From contig NZ_BMZO01000008.1 in the NCBI RefSeq assembly GCF_014652835.1, positions 185,833-249,832 of the forward strand: a stretch of 64,000 bases of DNA, read 5' to 3'. A model generated the notes under the pieces. That model ran no database searches, had not been told where the DNA came from, and was given only the letters and a program-made list of their open reading frames with translations. This document shows positions 1 to 9,023 of the stretch, piece after piece. The DNA comes from Limoniibacter endophyticus. Its GTDB lineage: Bacteria > Pseudomonadota > Alphaproteobacteria > Rhizobiales > Rhizobiaceae. The position numbers were made by a program, and so were the translations under genes. Positions within the stretch are counted from its first letter, which is position 1. Every line of letters begins with the position of its first letter.

Positions 1-2745
1 ACCGTCGCGATAGAGCGCGTTGGCCTTGAGTGCCAGCTTCCAGGAAAGCATGTAGGCGTTCTTGCAATCCTCGACGGTCGCTTCGTTCGGCATGTTGATC
101 GTCTTGGAGATCGCACCCGAAATGAAGGGCTGAGCCGCCGCCATCATGCGGATATGGCTTTCGACCGAGAGATAACGTTTGCCGATCTTGCCGCACGGAT
201 TGGCGCAATCGAAGACGGGCAGGTGCTCATCCTTGAGATGAGGTGCACCTTCGAGCGTCATCGCACCACAGACATGGATATTGGCCGCCTCGATGTCCTT
301 TTTCGCGAAGCCAAGTGCGGGCAGCATTTCAAAGGAAAAGTCATCGAGCTGTTCCTGCGTCAGGCCAAGCGCCTCCTTGCAGAAGTCTTCGCCAAGCGTC
401 CACTTGTTGAACACAAACTTGATATCGAAGGCCGAGCCCAGCGCCGCATTGAGAGCGGCAATCTTCTCATCGGTGAAGCCCTTGGTCTTGAGCGAGCCTG
501 GATTGACGCCCGGAGCCTGGTTCAGATTGCCATGGCCGACGGCATAGGCCTCGATCTCGGCGATCTGGCTTTCCGAATAGCCCAGCGTGCGGAGTGCTTC
601 GGGAACGGCCCGGTTGATGATCTTGAAATAGCCGCCGCCAGCCAGCTTCTTGAACTTGACGAGCGCAAAGTCCGGTTCGATGCCGGTCGTGTCGCAATCC
701 ATGACAAGACCGATCGTGCCCGTTGGCGCGATGACGGTTGCCTGCGCATTGCGGTAACCGTGTTTTTCACCGAGTTCCAGTGCCTTGTCCCAGGCAGCGC
801 GTGCATGGGCGATGAGATCAGCCTGCGTGCAATCCTTGGCGTCGAGTGGCACCGGGTTGACCGAGAGGCCTTCATAGCCTTCCGTCTCACCATGAGCGGC
901 GCGACGATGGTTGCGGATGACGCGCAGCATGTGCTCGCGGTTCGGCTCATAACTCGGGAAAGCGCCAAGTTCGGCGGCCATCTCAGCCGAGGTTGCGTAT
1001 GAAATGCCAGTCATGATCGCAGTGAGGGCACCGGCAATGCCGCGGCCTTCTGCGGAATCATAGGGAATGCCCGATGTCATCAGCAGGCCGCCAATATTGG
1101 CATAGCCTAGGCCGAGCGTACGATATTCGTAGGAGAGCTTGGCGATCTCCTTGGACGGGAACTGCGCCATCATAACTGAGATTTCGAGAACGATGGTCCA
1201 CAGGCGCGCGGTGTGCTCGTAGGCCGCGATGTCGATCGTGCCGTCCTGACGACGATATTGCAGCAGGTTGATCGACGCCAGGTTACAGGCCGTGTCATCG
1301 AGGAACATATATTCCGAGCACGGATTGGAGGCACGGATCGGGCCGGCGGCTGGCGAAGTGTGCCAGTCATTCATCGTCGTGTTGAAATGCAGGCCGGGAT
1401 CGGCCGAGGCCCAGGCGGCATAGCCGATCTTCTCCCACAGGTCGCGAGCCTTGAGTGTCTTGAGGACCTTGCCATCCTTGCGAGCGGTCAGGTTCCAGTC
1501 GCCATCATTCTCGACAGCGCGCAGGAAATCATCCTTGAGCGAGACGGAGTTGTTGGAATTCTGGCCCGCAACCGTCAGATAGGCTTCCGAATCCCAGTCT
1601 GTATCGTAAGCGGGGAACTCGATCGAGGTGTAGCCCTGCCTGGCGAACTGGATGACGCGCTGAATATAGTTTTCCGGAACCTGGTTCTTCTTGGCCGCCT
1701 TGATTTCCCGCTTCAGGGCAGGGTTCTTGGTCGGATCGAAGCAATCATCATTGGAGGCTTCGCAGTTGATGCATGCCTTCATGATCGCCGTCATATGCGT
1801 CTTGACGATCTTGGAGCCGGTAACGATAGCCGCAACCTTCTGCTCTTCCTTCACCTTCCAGTCAATATAAGCCTCGATATCCGGGTGATCGGCATCAACC
1901 ACAACCATCTTGGCCGCACGGCGTGTCGTGCCGCCCGATTTGATCGCGCCTGCTGCACGGTCGCCAATCTTCAGGAAAGACATGAGGCCGGACGACTTGC
2001 CACCGCCGGAAAGCTTTTCGCCTTCGCCGCGCAGGTAGGAGAAATTGGAGCCCGTGCCGGAGCCGTATTTGAAGAGGCGCGCTTCACGCACCCAAAGATC
2101 CATGATGCCACCTTCGTTGACGAGGTCGTCGGCGACGGACTGGATGAAGCAAGCGTGCGGCTGCGGATGTTCATAGGCCGACTTGGACTGTACAAGCTTG
2201 CCGGTGAAGGGATCGACATAATGGTGGCCCTGGCCGGGACCATCTATGCCATACGCCCAGTGCAGGCCGGTATTGAACCATTGCGGACTGTTGGGCGCGA
2301 CGCGCTGCGTGGCCAGCATGTAAGCAAGTTCGTCACGGAAGGCGAGGGCATCTTCTTCCGAATCGAAATAGCCGCCCTTCCAGCCCCAATAGGTCCAGGT
2401 GCCTGCAAGACGATCGAAGACCTGACGGGCATCGGTTTCGGAGCCGAACCGCTCCTCTTCCGGAAGCTCCTTCAGCGCCTTCTCATCTGGCACCGAACGC
2501 CAAAGGAAGGACGGAACCTTGTTTTCCTCGACCTTCTTCAGGCGAGCGGGAACGCCAGCCTTGCGGAAGTACTTCTGCGCCAGAATATCGGCGGCAACCT
2601 GGGAGAACTGCGCGGGCACGTCGATGTCAGCCAGACGGAACACGATGGAACCGTCCGGATTCTTGATCTCGCTGGTCGCCTTGCGGAATTCGATTTCCGC
2701 ATATCGTGACTGACCTTGCTTGGTAAATCGACGCTCGATGCGCAT
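1..2745 (-). CDS. nrdJ: Adenosylcobalamin-dependent (class II) ribonucleoside-diphosphate reductase, 3' part missing
   Basis: Reads from an ATG at 2745 leftward off the window edge, giving the first 915 codons of a protein usually about 1,250 residues long. It reduces ribonucleotides to deoxyribonucleotides using adenosylcobalamin, so it works with or without oxygen. Visible family features are an N-terminal section with [10 protein letters not shown], the HACFIQSV segment with its cysteine, then [16 protein letters not shown] and [12 protein letters not shown], and [11 protein letters not shown]. The C-terminal part with the redox cysteines lies outside the window. The long antisense open frames over this gene are codon-bias shadows. 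The upstream region has NrdR-like boxes and a CtrA-like site. No cobalamin riboswitch was recognised. Confidence 0.95.
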   Translation of the reverse strand, partial: MRIERRFTKQGQSRYAEIEFRKATSEIKNPDGSIVFRLADIDVPAQFSQVAADILAQKYFRKAGVPARLKKVEENKVPSFLWRSVPDEKALKELPEEERFGSETDARQVFDRLAGTWTYWGWKGGYFDSEEDALAFRDELAYMLATQRVAPNSPQWFNTGLHWAYGIDGPGQGHHYVDPFTGKLVQSKSAYEHPQPHACFIQSVADDLVNEGGIMDLWVREARLFKYGSGTGSNFSYLRGEGEKLSGGGKSSGLMSFLKIGDRAAGAIKSGGTTRRAAKMVVVDADHPDIEAYIDWKVKEEQKVAAIVTGSKIVKTHMTAIMKACINCEASNDDCFDPTKNPALKREIKAAKKNQVPENYIQRVIQFARQGYTSIEFPAYDTDWDSEAYLTVAGQNSNNSVSLKDDFLRAVENDGDWNLTARKDGKVLKTLKARDLWEKIGYAAWASADPGLHFNTTMNDWHTSPAAGPIRASNPCSEYMFLDDTACNLASINLLQYRRQDGTIDIAAYEHTARLWTIVLEISVMMAQFPSKEIAKLSYEYRTLGLGYANIGGLLMTSGIPYDSAEGRGIAGALTAIMTGISYATSAEMAAELGAFPSYEPNREHMLRVIRNHRRAAHGETEGYEGLSVNPVPLDAKDCTQADLIAHARAAWDKALELGEKHGYRNAQATVIAPTGTIGLVMDCDTTGIEPDFALVKFKKLAGGGYFKIINRAVPEALRTLGYSESQIAEIEAYAVGHGNLNQAPGVNPGSLKTKGFTDEKIAALNAALGSAFDIKFVFNKWTLGEDFCKEALGLTQEQLDDFSFEMLPALGFAKKDIEAANIHVCGAMTLEGAPHLKDEHLPVFDCANPCGKIGKRYLSVESHIRMMAAAQPFISGAISKTINMPNEATVEDCKNAYMLSWKLALKANALYRDG

Positions 2746-2776
2746 TTTAAAGCCCCTTCGGCCCTGTGGCCGCCAG

Positions 2777-2792
2777 ATCCAATATGTAGTGG
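2777..2792 (-). promoter_or_regulatory. NrdR-like box 3, in the nrdJ 5' leader
   Basis: On the minus strand the sequence is CCACTACATATTGGAT. It agrees at 9 of the 10 core positions with the published NrdR box consensus acaCwAtATaTwGtgt. It lies about 32 nt upstream of the nrdJ ATG and immediately next to a hairpin (GGTTTCC/GGGAACC), probably inside the transcribed leader. It could act as a downstream roadblock operator or could be fortuitous. Confidence 0.5.
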
Positions 2793-2988
2793 TTCCCTCT
2801 CCGGAAACCAGCGAAATGTCGTCGAGGTTCCAATCGCTGCGAGGCATCCGCCCCAGATGCTTTCGCTGACCTTGAAAACCCTTATTTGCCGCCCTGAAAA
2901 CGCGCGAGACCAGTGGCCTCGCCGAGTCTCAGAAGATCATCGTTTCCTGTATCTGTCTACATCATGTAGCGCTAAAAAATAGTTAACA

Positions 2989-3004
2989 TCACTATATATG
3001 GTTG
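2989..3004 (+). promoter_or_regulatory. NrdR-like box 1 upstream of nrdJ
   Basis: Plus-strand TCACTATATATGGTTG matches 9 of 10 core positions of the NrdR box. Its centre is 32 bp from the centre of the second box at 3021-3036, that is three helical turns, the usual phasing of paired NrdR boxes upstream of ribonucleotide reductase genes. NrdR represses these genes when ATP/dATP bind its ATP-cone. Confidence 0.65.
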
Positions 3005-3020
3005 CGATGTTGTGGCTGCG

Positions 3021-3036
3021 CCACATCATATAGGTG
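3021..3036 (-). promoter_or_regulatory. NrdR-like box 2 upstream of nrdJ
   Basis: On the minus strand CACCTATATGATGTGG matches 8 of 10 core positions of the NrdR consensus. It pairs with the box at 2989-3004 at a 32-bp centre-to-centre distance. Confidence 0.6.
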
Positions 3037-3205
3037 CGGCAGAGGCGCGCAAAGCTCCTTGCCGCATGGCGTGACACACGGCAAATGGCAAAAAGCGTAC
3101 GACTTTCACAGATTAACCGGACCCGCGCGAAGCGAGGCGGCAGACTCAAGTTACGTTGATGAAATCATCTAAACACGGTCGATGCGGGGAGGGTCAAGCG
3201 CTAGT

Positions 3206-3220
3206 TTAACGGCCTGTTAA
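3206..3220. promoter_or_regulatory. CtrA-like site TTAA-N7-TTAA
   Basis: TTAACGGCCTGTTAA is an exact TTAA-N7-TTAA, the full consensus of the cell-cycle regulator CtrA in alphaproteobacteria. It is in the gap between the end of the phosphate transporter gene and the NrdR boxes of nrdJ, about 170 bp upstream of them. It also forms the core of a longer inverted repeat (CTAGTT 3201-3206 with AACTAG 3224-3229). Function is inferred only from the motif. Confidence 0.45.
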
Positions 3221-3306
3221 GCTAACTAGATATTGAGGGCAGAGATGTGGATAACGGGGAGAGATGGAGGTTTCTTTCAAGCCCGATGCAGCCGCTTGAA
3301 AAAAAA

Positions 3307-4890
3307 CTATATCGGCGCGACGACGCCGAGGAAAAAGACGATAAATGCGGCGATGACGGCTGCGCCAGGCACGGTCGTAGCCCACGCTCCCGCGATGGTT
3401 AAAAGATGTGCGCGCCGAACGAGCTTACGTCTGCGGATTTCCGGTTTCGATCCGTACTTTCCTCCAAGCCTTGGCGTGTGTGATTCGTCCTGCACCTCTT
3501 CCCGAAGACCAAGCATGGCCTGTCTTGCCCGTTTCATATCTCGCCATTCGCGGAAGAAGCCTACGCCGAAAACTGCGCCCACGGCAATATGGGTGGAACT
3601 GACCGGCAAACCCAGCATTGCAGCGGTGAGCACAACCAGGGCCGTCGAAAGCGCAATGCAGAATGCGCGTATTGCATTGAGCTTTGTGATTTCACCGCCC
3701 ACCACGCGTACAAGCCTGCTACCGAAAAGCAGAATGCCGGCAGACAAACCAATGGCACCAATCGCCATTACCCAGAAGGGGGTGCTGTCACCAATCGATG
3801 CAGCTCCCATCAGTTCAATATTATGCGTTATCGCCGCGAGCGGGCCAATCGCATTGGCGACGTCGCTGGCGCCGTGGGAGAAGGAGAGGAGGGCAGCAGA
3901 CAAGACCAACGGAACGCGGAAGAGCACTTTCAGTGAGGCTTTGCGATTTTCGAGTGTCGCCGACTGGCGCTCGATAGCCGGGCGATAGACAATCCAGGTC
4001 AGTCCGCCACAAAGGAGGCCGACAAAGCAAGAGGCTGTGAGGCCGAGGCTGAAGAACCGCCCGGAGCCGCCCGAAGCGAGAAACGCGCAGAAGGAGCCAA
4101 CCATTGCGGCAACCATGAGCGGAATCCATAAGCGCGCAGCAGCGAGTTTATCCGTCCGCTGTACGAGAAAGCGGTCAAGCGTCGCAAGCATGAGAGCAGC
4201 GATCACGCCACCAAATAGCGGTGTGGTGATCCAGCTAAGGGTAATCATGCCGATCTTGCCCCAGAGGATCGCCTCGAAGCCGAAACTGGCGAGACCGGCG
4301 CCGACCAGCGCTCCAACTATGGCATGGGTGGTGGAAACGGGTGCGCGGATCCAATTGGCCAGGTGGACCCAGAGCGCTGCCGCCAGAAGCGTGACAAGCA
4401 TGACGCGTGTGTGCAGCAGGTCTTCCCGATGTGCCGGGTCTATGATGCCTCCTGCAATAGTGGAGATGACCGCGCTGCCGCCCATAAAAGCTCCAGCGAT
4501 CTCGCAGAAGGCAGCAAGAGAAAGAGCCCCACCAAGCGAGATGACGCGCGCACCAAAGGAGGGGCCGACATTATTGGCGACATCGTTCGCCCCGATGTTC
4601 ATGGCCATGTAAATTGCAATGGCCGCGCCCGTTACGAGAGCCAGCACGCCAGGTTCATCGCTGAACTTGAAGGCAACTATGCTGGCGACCAGCATAGTCA
4701 GTATGAAGCCCAGGCCCGGCAGCAGCAAATCACGCGTCACGAGGCTTCCTGCTTCTTCGATGGTTGAGAAGCGAGCAAGGTCCTTATCGAGAACGTTTTT
4801 GCGCCGTTTATCCCGTTTGGGGGCCATGCGTGGAGAAATCCGGATTGTAACAGGAAGGGGTTCGAGCGGCCTGGAGACCATTTCAGCCAT
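3307..4890 (-). CDS. pit: PiT-family inorganic phosphate transporter
   Basis: A 527-residue inner-membrane protein that takes up phosphate (as metal-phosphate complex) in symport with protons or sodium. The two inverted-repeat PiT signatures are clear: GANDVANNVGP near residues 100-110 and SHGASDVANAIGP near 338-350, each followed by hydrophobic helices, with a long cytoplasmic loop before the second repeat and a charged stretch (about 440-495) before the last helix. The N-terminus is basic and poorly conserved, so an internal start around residue 22 is possible. No Pho box was recognised upstream. It is monocistronic, with the Nudix gene next to it on the same strand. Confidence 0.93.
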   Translation of the reverse strand: MAEMVSRPLEPLPVTIRISPRMAPKRDKRRKNVLDKDLARFSTIEEAGSLVTRDLLLPGLGFILTMLVASIVAFKFSDEPGVLALVTGAAIAIYMAMNIGANDVANNVGPSFGARVISLGGALSLAAFCEIAGAFMGGSAVISTIAGGIIDPAHREDLLHTRVMLVTLLAAALWVHLANWIRAPVSTTHAIVGALVGAGLASFGFEAILWGKIGMITLSWITTPLFGGVIAALMLATLDRFLVQRTDKLAAARLWIPLMVAAMVGSFCAFLASGGSGRFFSLGLTASCFVGLLCGGLTWIVYRPAIERQSATLENRKASLKVLFRVPLVLSAALLSFSHGASDVANAIGPLAAITHNIELMGAASIGDSTPFWVMAIGAIGLSAGILLFGSRLVRVVGGEITKLNAIRAFCIALSTALVVLTAAMLGLPVSSTHIAVGAVFGVGFFREWRDMKRARQAMLGLREEVQDESHTPRLGGKYGSKPEIRRRKLVRRAHLLTIAGAWATTVPGAAVIAAFIVFFLGVVAPI

Positions 4891-4969
4891 TTCACGCGGA
4901 TAGAGGCGCCTTGTCTAGTGAGACTTTGCCCTATCCGCATGCGAATCATCGCAGCGCTAAACAGTCCGC

Positions 4970-5470
4970 TTACACGCCCGGTGCGTTTTCAATGGTCTCA
5001 GAGGTTGGCGAGAAGGCGCGTATGAGTTCAGAAAGTTCGCGCTCGTCCACGGATTCGGCTGCTCGCTCACGGCTCATCCACACGCGTTTGCGTTGCTTCT
5101 GCTCCGGCCAGCTCGACGCTTCCCGCTGTACCAGCAGGGGGAAGACCAGAACCTGGCAGCGATTGGCCATGCCGCTGTCCTTGCGTTTGTCATAAACAAA
5201 GCTGCCGATCGCCTCGATTGCAATCTCGCCTGCGAGGCCAGCCTCCTCATACGCTTCGCGCGCGGCCGAAACGTGCAATGGCTCGAGACCTTCCGGCCAG
5301 CCTTTCGGGATGACCCATCGGCCCGTTCCACGACTGGTAATGAGCATTACTTCTACCCGCGCGCCGACACGCCGCCATGGCAGCGCAGCGATCTGCAAAC
5401 GGGGCGGCTTGATGCCCATCAATGTCCGCAACCCATTCATAATGGAGGTGGTCATAGCTTTCAGTTTCAT
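4970..5470 (-). CDS. Nudix hydrolase
   Basis: A 166-residue Nudix protein that hydrolyses a nucleoside diphosphate linked to another moiety; the substrate cannot be read from sequence. The Nudix box runs from GWPEGLEPLHVSAAREAYEE to AGL around residues 57-80, with the REAYEE glutamates that bind Mg2+. The N-terminus resembles the alphaproteobacterial DIPP-like subfamily (PRLQIAALPWRR). The start could also be the methionine at residue 6. Confidence 0.88.
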   Translation of the reverse strand: MKLKAMTTSIMNGLRTLMGIKPPRLQIAALPWRRVGARVEVMLITSRGTGRWVIPKGWPEGLEPLHVSAAREAYEEAGLAGEIAIEAIGSFVYDKRKDSGMANRCQVLVFPLLVQREASSWPEQKQRKRVWMSRERAAESVDERELSELIRAFSPTSETIENAPGV

Positions 5471-5567
5471 TGTCCAAGAACGGATTCGAATTGCATGTCG
5501 CGAATCGTTTCGTAACTAATGTGTGAGGCCTGGCGGGCAGTAGCAAGGACCTAACGCAGTCGTTATC

Positions 5568-5834
5568 TCAGATTTGTGCAAATCCCCGGGGAAGCCCCAT
5601 CATTCCCAAAGCGATTACCGCGCGTACGAGGCTCGAATAAATCAAGGTCGCAACGACCAGATGGAAAAGAACACGAAAAAAAGCTGTGCTCAGGCGCCGT
5701 AGACGACGAAAGCGCGTTGCCGGGAAAGGGATGGCAAAATTTGCACTATAAATCTCGGCAGGAGAAATATGCGAAAGCGCATAGACGCAGACATATATCC
5801 GTAGAAGGTGCTCGATAAATTTAAGGTCTTCCAT
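5568..5834 (-). CDS. Small hypothetical protein with a hydrophobic C-terminal half
   Basis: Not recognised. An 88-codon frame starting with MEDLKFIEHLLRIYV. The start is chosen because AGGAG lies 7 nt upstream of this ATG; a longer version would begin at 5888. Residues 55-80 (FFRVLFHLVVATLIYSSLV) could span or associate with a membrane, preceded by a basic RFRRLRRL patch. It lies between the Nudix gene and gpt on their strand. Coding status is moderate: the length and Shine-Dalgarno support it, no family is known to me. Confidence 0.4.
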   Translation of the reverse strand: MEDLKFIEHLLRIYVCVYALSHISPAEIYSANFAIPFPATRFRRLRRLSTAFFRVLFHLVVATLIYSSLVRAVIALGMMGLPRGFAQI

Positions 5835-5900
5835 GCTTTTGCTCCTGCTGTCCAGTTTGACAGGAGCGGGTAGAGAAAGGATGGACAAGGCTGCTAAAAT

Positions 5901-6401
5901 TCAGCGTTTTTCGTTCTCGTCGGATATTGGCTTTTGAAAGGTAAATCCCAGATCCCAGGGAAAGAAAATCCAGGTATCCTGCGAAACTTCCGTGATGAAA
6001 GTGTCGACGAGGGCTCGGCCTTTGGGCTTTGCATAAACTGTGGCGAAATGCGCCTTTGGGATCATGGCGCGCACGATCGCTGCCGTCTGACCAGTATCCG
6101 TCAGATCATCCACGATAAGCACGCCCTCGCCATCATTGTCGGTGAGCGGGGCGCCCAACTCCTTGATGACCGAAAGCTGCCCCTGGGTGCTATACTCGTG
6201 GTACGATGCTATGCAGACAGTATCGATCAGCCGTAGATCGAGCTCGCGGGCAATAATTGCAGCCGGAACCAGGCCGCCCCGGGTGATGCAGGCGATGCCG
6301 CGCCATTTCGTGCGCTCGGAGGCCAGACGCCACGCAAGGGCACGAGCGTCTCGATGAAACTGGTCCCACGAAACAGGAAACGCTTTTTCCGGCAAAGACA
6401 T
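5901..6401 (-). CDS. gpt: Xanthine(-guanine) phosphoribosyltransferase
   Basis: A 166-residue type I phosphoribosyltransferase of purine salvage that joins xanthine or guanine to PRPP. The PRPP-binding loop [11 protein letters not shown] is at residues 94-104, the early segment ITRGGLVPA at 39-47, and the C-terminal base-binding stretch is [10 protein letters not shown]. Length equals the usual Gpt. A universal stress protein gene lies just upstream on the same strand. Confidence 0.93.
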   Translation of the reverse strand: MSLPEKAFPVSWDQFHRDARALAWRLASERTKWRGIACITRGGLVPAAIIARELDLRLIDTVCIASYHEYSTQGQLSVIKELGAPLTDNDGEGVLIVDDLTDTGQTAAIVRAMIPKAHFATVYAKPKGRALVDTFITEVSQDTWIFFPWDLGFTFQKPISDENEKR

Positions 6402-6464
6402 GGGCGACCTCTCTTCGAGCGAGATTGATCGCCCTGTATTACCGCGAAATTGTCGTTTTTCAAA

Positions 6465-7301
6465 TCAACGCGACATGAAAATTGCGGCGGGCATGGCCTT
6501 CAGCATTGCTCGTGTCGTGCCGCCGAATAAAAACTCCCGTAACCAGGAGCGACTGTAACCACCCATGACGACCAGGTCGGGCCGCGTAGACTCGACATGT
6601 TCCTGAATGCGTGTGGCTACGTCGCTGTTTGATGATGCCGTATCCGTGATACGCGTGTTAATGCCGTGTCGCGACAGGGAGGCAGCAATCTGTTTGCCTG
6701 TCGCAGCATCACGTTCGCCATTCCTTTCGGCGTCGATCGTGAGAATTTCCACGATGTCGGACCGTTTCAAGAGTGGAAGCGCGTCGAACACAGCGCGGGT
6801 CGCTTCCCGCGAGCCGTTCCAGGCAATGAGAATGCGTGAGAAGCTTGTCGGGAGTGCGCCTTCGGGCGGGACGAAGATCATCGGGCGACCGGCTTCTGCA
6901 AGCAGGGTCTCCAGGTTTGCCTGGGAAAAGGACGCATCCGAACTACCTGGATGCATGGATATCATCAGATCGGCGCTGCGTGCCGCCGAGAGGGCCGAGA
7001 GCGCGCTGTCGCCGGAAAAGCTTTCGATGCTGCGCCACTCCGAAGGGATGCCTTCGGCAGCCGTGCGCTGGGAAAAGACGGAAGCCATTGCCTTCGCCCG
7101 CTCCTCATTCACTGCGGTTGTCTCCTGGACAAGGGCGACATCGGGAAAGCCCATAGGTGTCGTGTAGGAGACAGGAAGGGCTTCGGCGTGGCAGCCGATG
7201 ACGTGCGCCTCGTTCTGACGCGCGAAGGGCAGGACGAAATTCAGCAGACGGTCGTGATCCAGCTCGTTCTGGATGACAGCGACAATTGTGCGATAAGCCA
7301 T
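6465..7301 (-). CDS. Tandem-domain universal stress protein (UspA family)
   Basis: A 278-residue protein made of two UspA folds. The first (about 1-140) lacks a clear nucleotide loop, the second (about 150-278) keeps ILIAWNGS and the GGYSRS...FLFGGTTRAML glycine-rich ATP-binding motif. Start chosen at MAYRTIVAVI because AAGGGGG is 6 nt upstream; a TTG start five codons earlier is less likely. Such proteins bind ATP or other ligands during stress or respiration changes; a specific role is not visible here. Confidence 0.88.
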   Translation of the reverse strand: MAYRTIVAVIQNELDHDRLLNFVLPFARQNEAHVIGCHAEALPVSYTTPMGFPDVALVQETTAVNEERAKAMASVFSQRTAAEGIPSEWRSIESFSGDSALSALSAARSADLMISMHPGSSDASFSQANLETLLAEAGRPMIFVPPEGALPTSFSRILIAWNGSREATRAVFDALPLLKRSDIVEILTIDAERNGERDAATGKQIAASLSRHGINTRITDTASSNSDVATRIQEHVESTRPDLVVMGGYSRSWLREFLFGGTTRAMLKAMPAAIFMSR

Positions 7302-7375
7302 GGATACCCCCTTCAATCGATCTGGTCATGATCTATTCGGAAAACGCTTCGTCGCCCGTTTGGTTTCACCCGGAT

Positions 7376-8143
7376 TTATTGGCCGGTATCCTGCTCGGTC
7401 AGAAGCCTTGCGACAAGGGCACGTACAGCACCTGTCGTTCGTTCGAGTACTTCTTCAGAGCGAGCGCGTACCACGATATCGGTCATGAAATTCCCCGATT
7501 CGGCGAGCTTCGGATAGGAGCCGATGATCGCTTCAGGATTATCCTTCTGGATCTGGCCGAGCGGAGTGGAAATAATGCCCTCGCCAAAGGGACAGGGCGT
7601 GGTGGTCGAGATGAGCTTCGCGCCGGTCTCAAGTGTTGGCAGAACATTGTCGAGCATGGCCCGGAAGATGGAGGGCACCCCGGCCATCACGTGGACATTA
7701 CCGATGCGAAAACCGGGCGCAATCGAGATGGGATTGGCGATATGCGTGGCGCCTTTCGGCATGCGTGCCATGCGCTGACGCGCCTCGTTGAACTCGATGT
7801 CGCGGCCCTTATAGTAGTCGCGGAGCAGCTCAATGGCCGCAACATCGTGCTCGCAGGGGAGGTCGAAGGCCTTCGATATTGAATCGGCGGTTATATCGTC
7901 ATGCGTCGGACCAATGCCGCCGCTGGTGAAAACGTAAGTATAGCGCGCCCGCAGCGCATTGACCGCGTCGATAATCGCATCTTCATCATCCGATACGATA
8001 CGCACTTCCTTCAGATCGACGCCAACGGACGTAAGGATATCGGCGATGTGGCCAATGTTCTTGTCTTTGGTGCGGCCAGAAAGAATTTCATCTCCGATAA
8101 CGATAAAGGCGGCTGTTACGATCTCGCTCATATGCTGCTCCAC
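7376..8143 (-). CDS. CinA N-terminal-type molybdopterin-binding (MoCF) domain protein
   Basis: A 255-residue protein with a single MoaB/Mog-like fold of the COG1058 type: AAFIVIGDEILSGRTKDKN at residues 9-27 and TSGGIGPTHDDITADS near 70-85. It lacks the C-terminal pyridine-nucleotide amidohydrolase domain of full CinA, as is common in Rhizobiales where that domain is a separate gene. Two starts are possible: GTG at 8143 with GGGAGG upstream, or ATG at 8131 with GGAG upstream. The exact substrate is unknown. Confidence 0.85.
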   Translation of the reverse strand: MEQHMSEIVTAAFIVIGDEILSGRTKDKNIGHIADILTSVGVDLKEVRIVSDDEDAIIDAVNALRARYTYVFTSGGIGPTHDDITADSISKAFDLPCEHDVAAIELLRDYYKGRDIEFNEARQRMARMPKGATHIANPISIAPGFRIGNVHVMAGVPSIFRAMLDNVLPTLETGAKLISTTTPCPFGEGIISTPLGQIQKDNPEAIIGSYPKLAESGNFMTDIVVRARSEEVLERTTGAVRALVARLLTEQDTGQ

Positions 8144-8189
8144 TTTTTCCCTCCCTATCTAGGCTGGGGCACGTTCTGGAACAATCTGT

Positions 8190-8205
8190 TTCCCAACATT
8201 GGGAA
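8190..8205. repeat. Perfect 16-bp palindrome between divergent genes
   Basis: TTCCCAACATTGGGAA is a 7-2-7 inverted repeat in the 183-bp gap between the divergent CinA-like gene and wrbA. Its place, about 120 bp before wrbA, suits a dimeric regulator operator. No known regulator is assigned. Confidence 0.4.
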
Positions 8206-8326
8206 GTGACATTGTCTTTAGCGCGTAGACGGTCTGTCGCGCGATATGTCGGTTTCCTGTCACATTGGTTCCTGTAAGGTGCGAGCCACATACGCGAGAC
8301 AGTGCGTTTCAATGAAAGGGAAGAAA

Positions 8327-8926
8327 ATGGCGAAGATTCTGGTTCTCTACTATTCCGCCTGGGGACACATGGAAGCGATGGCGGAAGCCGCGGCTGCCGG
8401 TGCGCGCGAAACCGGCGCTGACGTGACCATCAAGCGCGTTCCCGAGCTTGTTCCGGAAGAGGTCGCCAAGGCAGCCCATTACAAGCTGGACCAGAAGGCA
8501 GAGATCGCACAGCCAGCGGAACTGGCCGACTACGATGGCATCATCTTCGGTGTTTCGAGCCGCTTCGGCGCAATGCCTGCCCAGTTGAAGAATTTCCTCG
8601 ATCAGACCGGCGGCCTTTGGGCTGCCGGCAAGCTGATCGACAAGGTTGGCTCTGCCATGGTTTCCAGCGCCACGCAGCATGGCGGCGCAGAAACTGCGCT
8701 TCTCGCCACTCAGGTCTACATGCAACATCAGGGTATGCTCGTTGTGCCGCTGTCCTATGCTTATGCCGATCAGATGGGCAACGACGTCGTGCGTGGCGGC
8801 GCTCCTTACGGTATGACCACGACCACTAATGGCGATGGCTCGCGTCTTCCGAACGAGCAGGAGCTGGCCGGGGCCAAATTCCAGGGCAAGCGCACTGCGG
8901 AGATCGCCAAGAAGTTGCACGGCTGA
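8327..8926 (+). CDS. wrbA: NAD(P)H:quinone oxidoreductase WrbA
   Basis: A 199-residue flavodoxin-like FMN enzyme that reduces quinones by two electrons. Visible motifs are [20 protein letters not shown] at the FMN phosphate loop (residues 5-24), [28 protein letters not shown], and the family-specific [17 protein letters not shown]. The start ATG at 8327 is preceded by AAAGGGAAG. An in-frame extension to 8246 has no ribosome-binding site. A hairpin follows the gene. Confidence 0.96.
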   Translation: MAKILVLYYSAWGHMEAMAEAAAAGARETGADVTIKRVPELVPEEVAKAAHYKLDQKAEIAQPAELADYDGIIFGVSSRFGAMPAQLKNFLDQTGGLWAAGKLIDKVGSAMVSSATQHGGAETALLATQVYMQHQGMLVVPLSYAYADQMGNDVVRGGAPYGMTTTTNGDGSRLPNEQELAGAKFQGKRTAEIAKKLHG

Positions 8927-8948
8927 TTTTGAGCCAAGCCGGATTTTT

Positions 8949-8980
8949 GGAAAGCGCCGTTCGAAAGACCGGCGCTTTCC
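8949..8980 (+). terminator. Hairpin between convergent wrbA and putR
   Basis: GGAAAGCGCCG and CGGCGCTTTCC form an 11-bp perfect stem with a 10-nt loop, 22 nt after the wrbA stop. The downstream tract is only CTGCCCTTCTT, so termination is likely but not of the strong T-run type. Confidence 0.6.
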
Positions 8981-9023
8981 TGCCCTTCTTATCGTGCTTT
9001 TCGCCGATTGCCCCAAGCGACGC

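Larger units (their letters stand above)
2746..3306. other. 561-bp intergenic region between nrdJ and the phosphate transporter gene
   Basis: Contains the nrdJ leader and control region. From the gene outward on the minus strand: a GGTTTCC/GGGAACC hairpin around 2790-2812, the three NrdR-like boxes, a 13-bp palindrome CTACATCATGTAG at 2957-2969, and the CtrA-like site. No convincing coding frame is seen; a 70-codon minus-strand frame here has no support. Confidence 0.7.

Noticed and set aside
1213..2709. Plus-strand frame of about 500 codons over nrdJ
   Set aside because: The minus strand encodes well conserved ribonucleotide reductase motifs throughout; the plus frame is a shadow.
2746..2960. 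Cobalamin riboswitch in the nrdJ leader
   Set aside because: A GCCACTG-like heptamer occurs on the minus strand near 2910, but the conserved B12 box (AGYCAGGAGACCTGCC type) and the rest of the core are missing.
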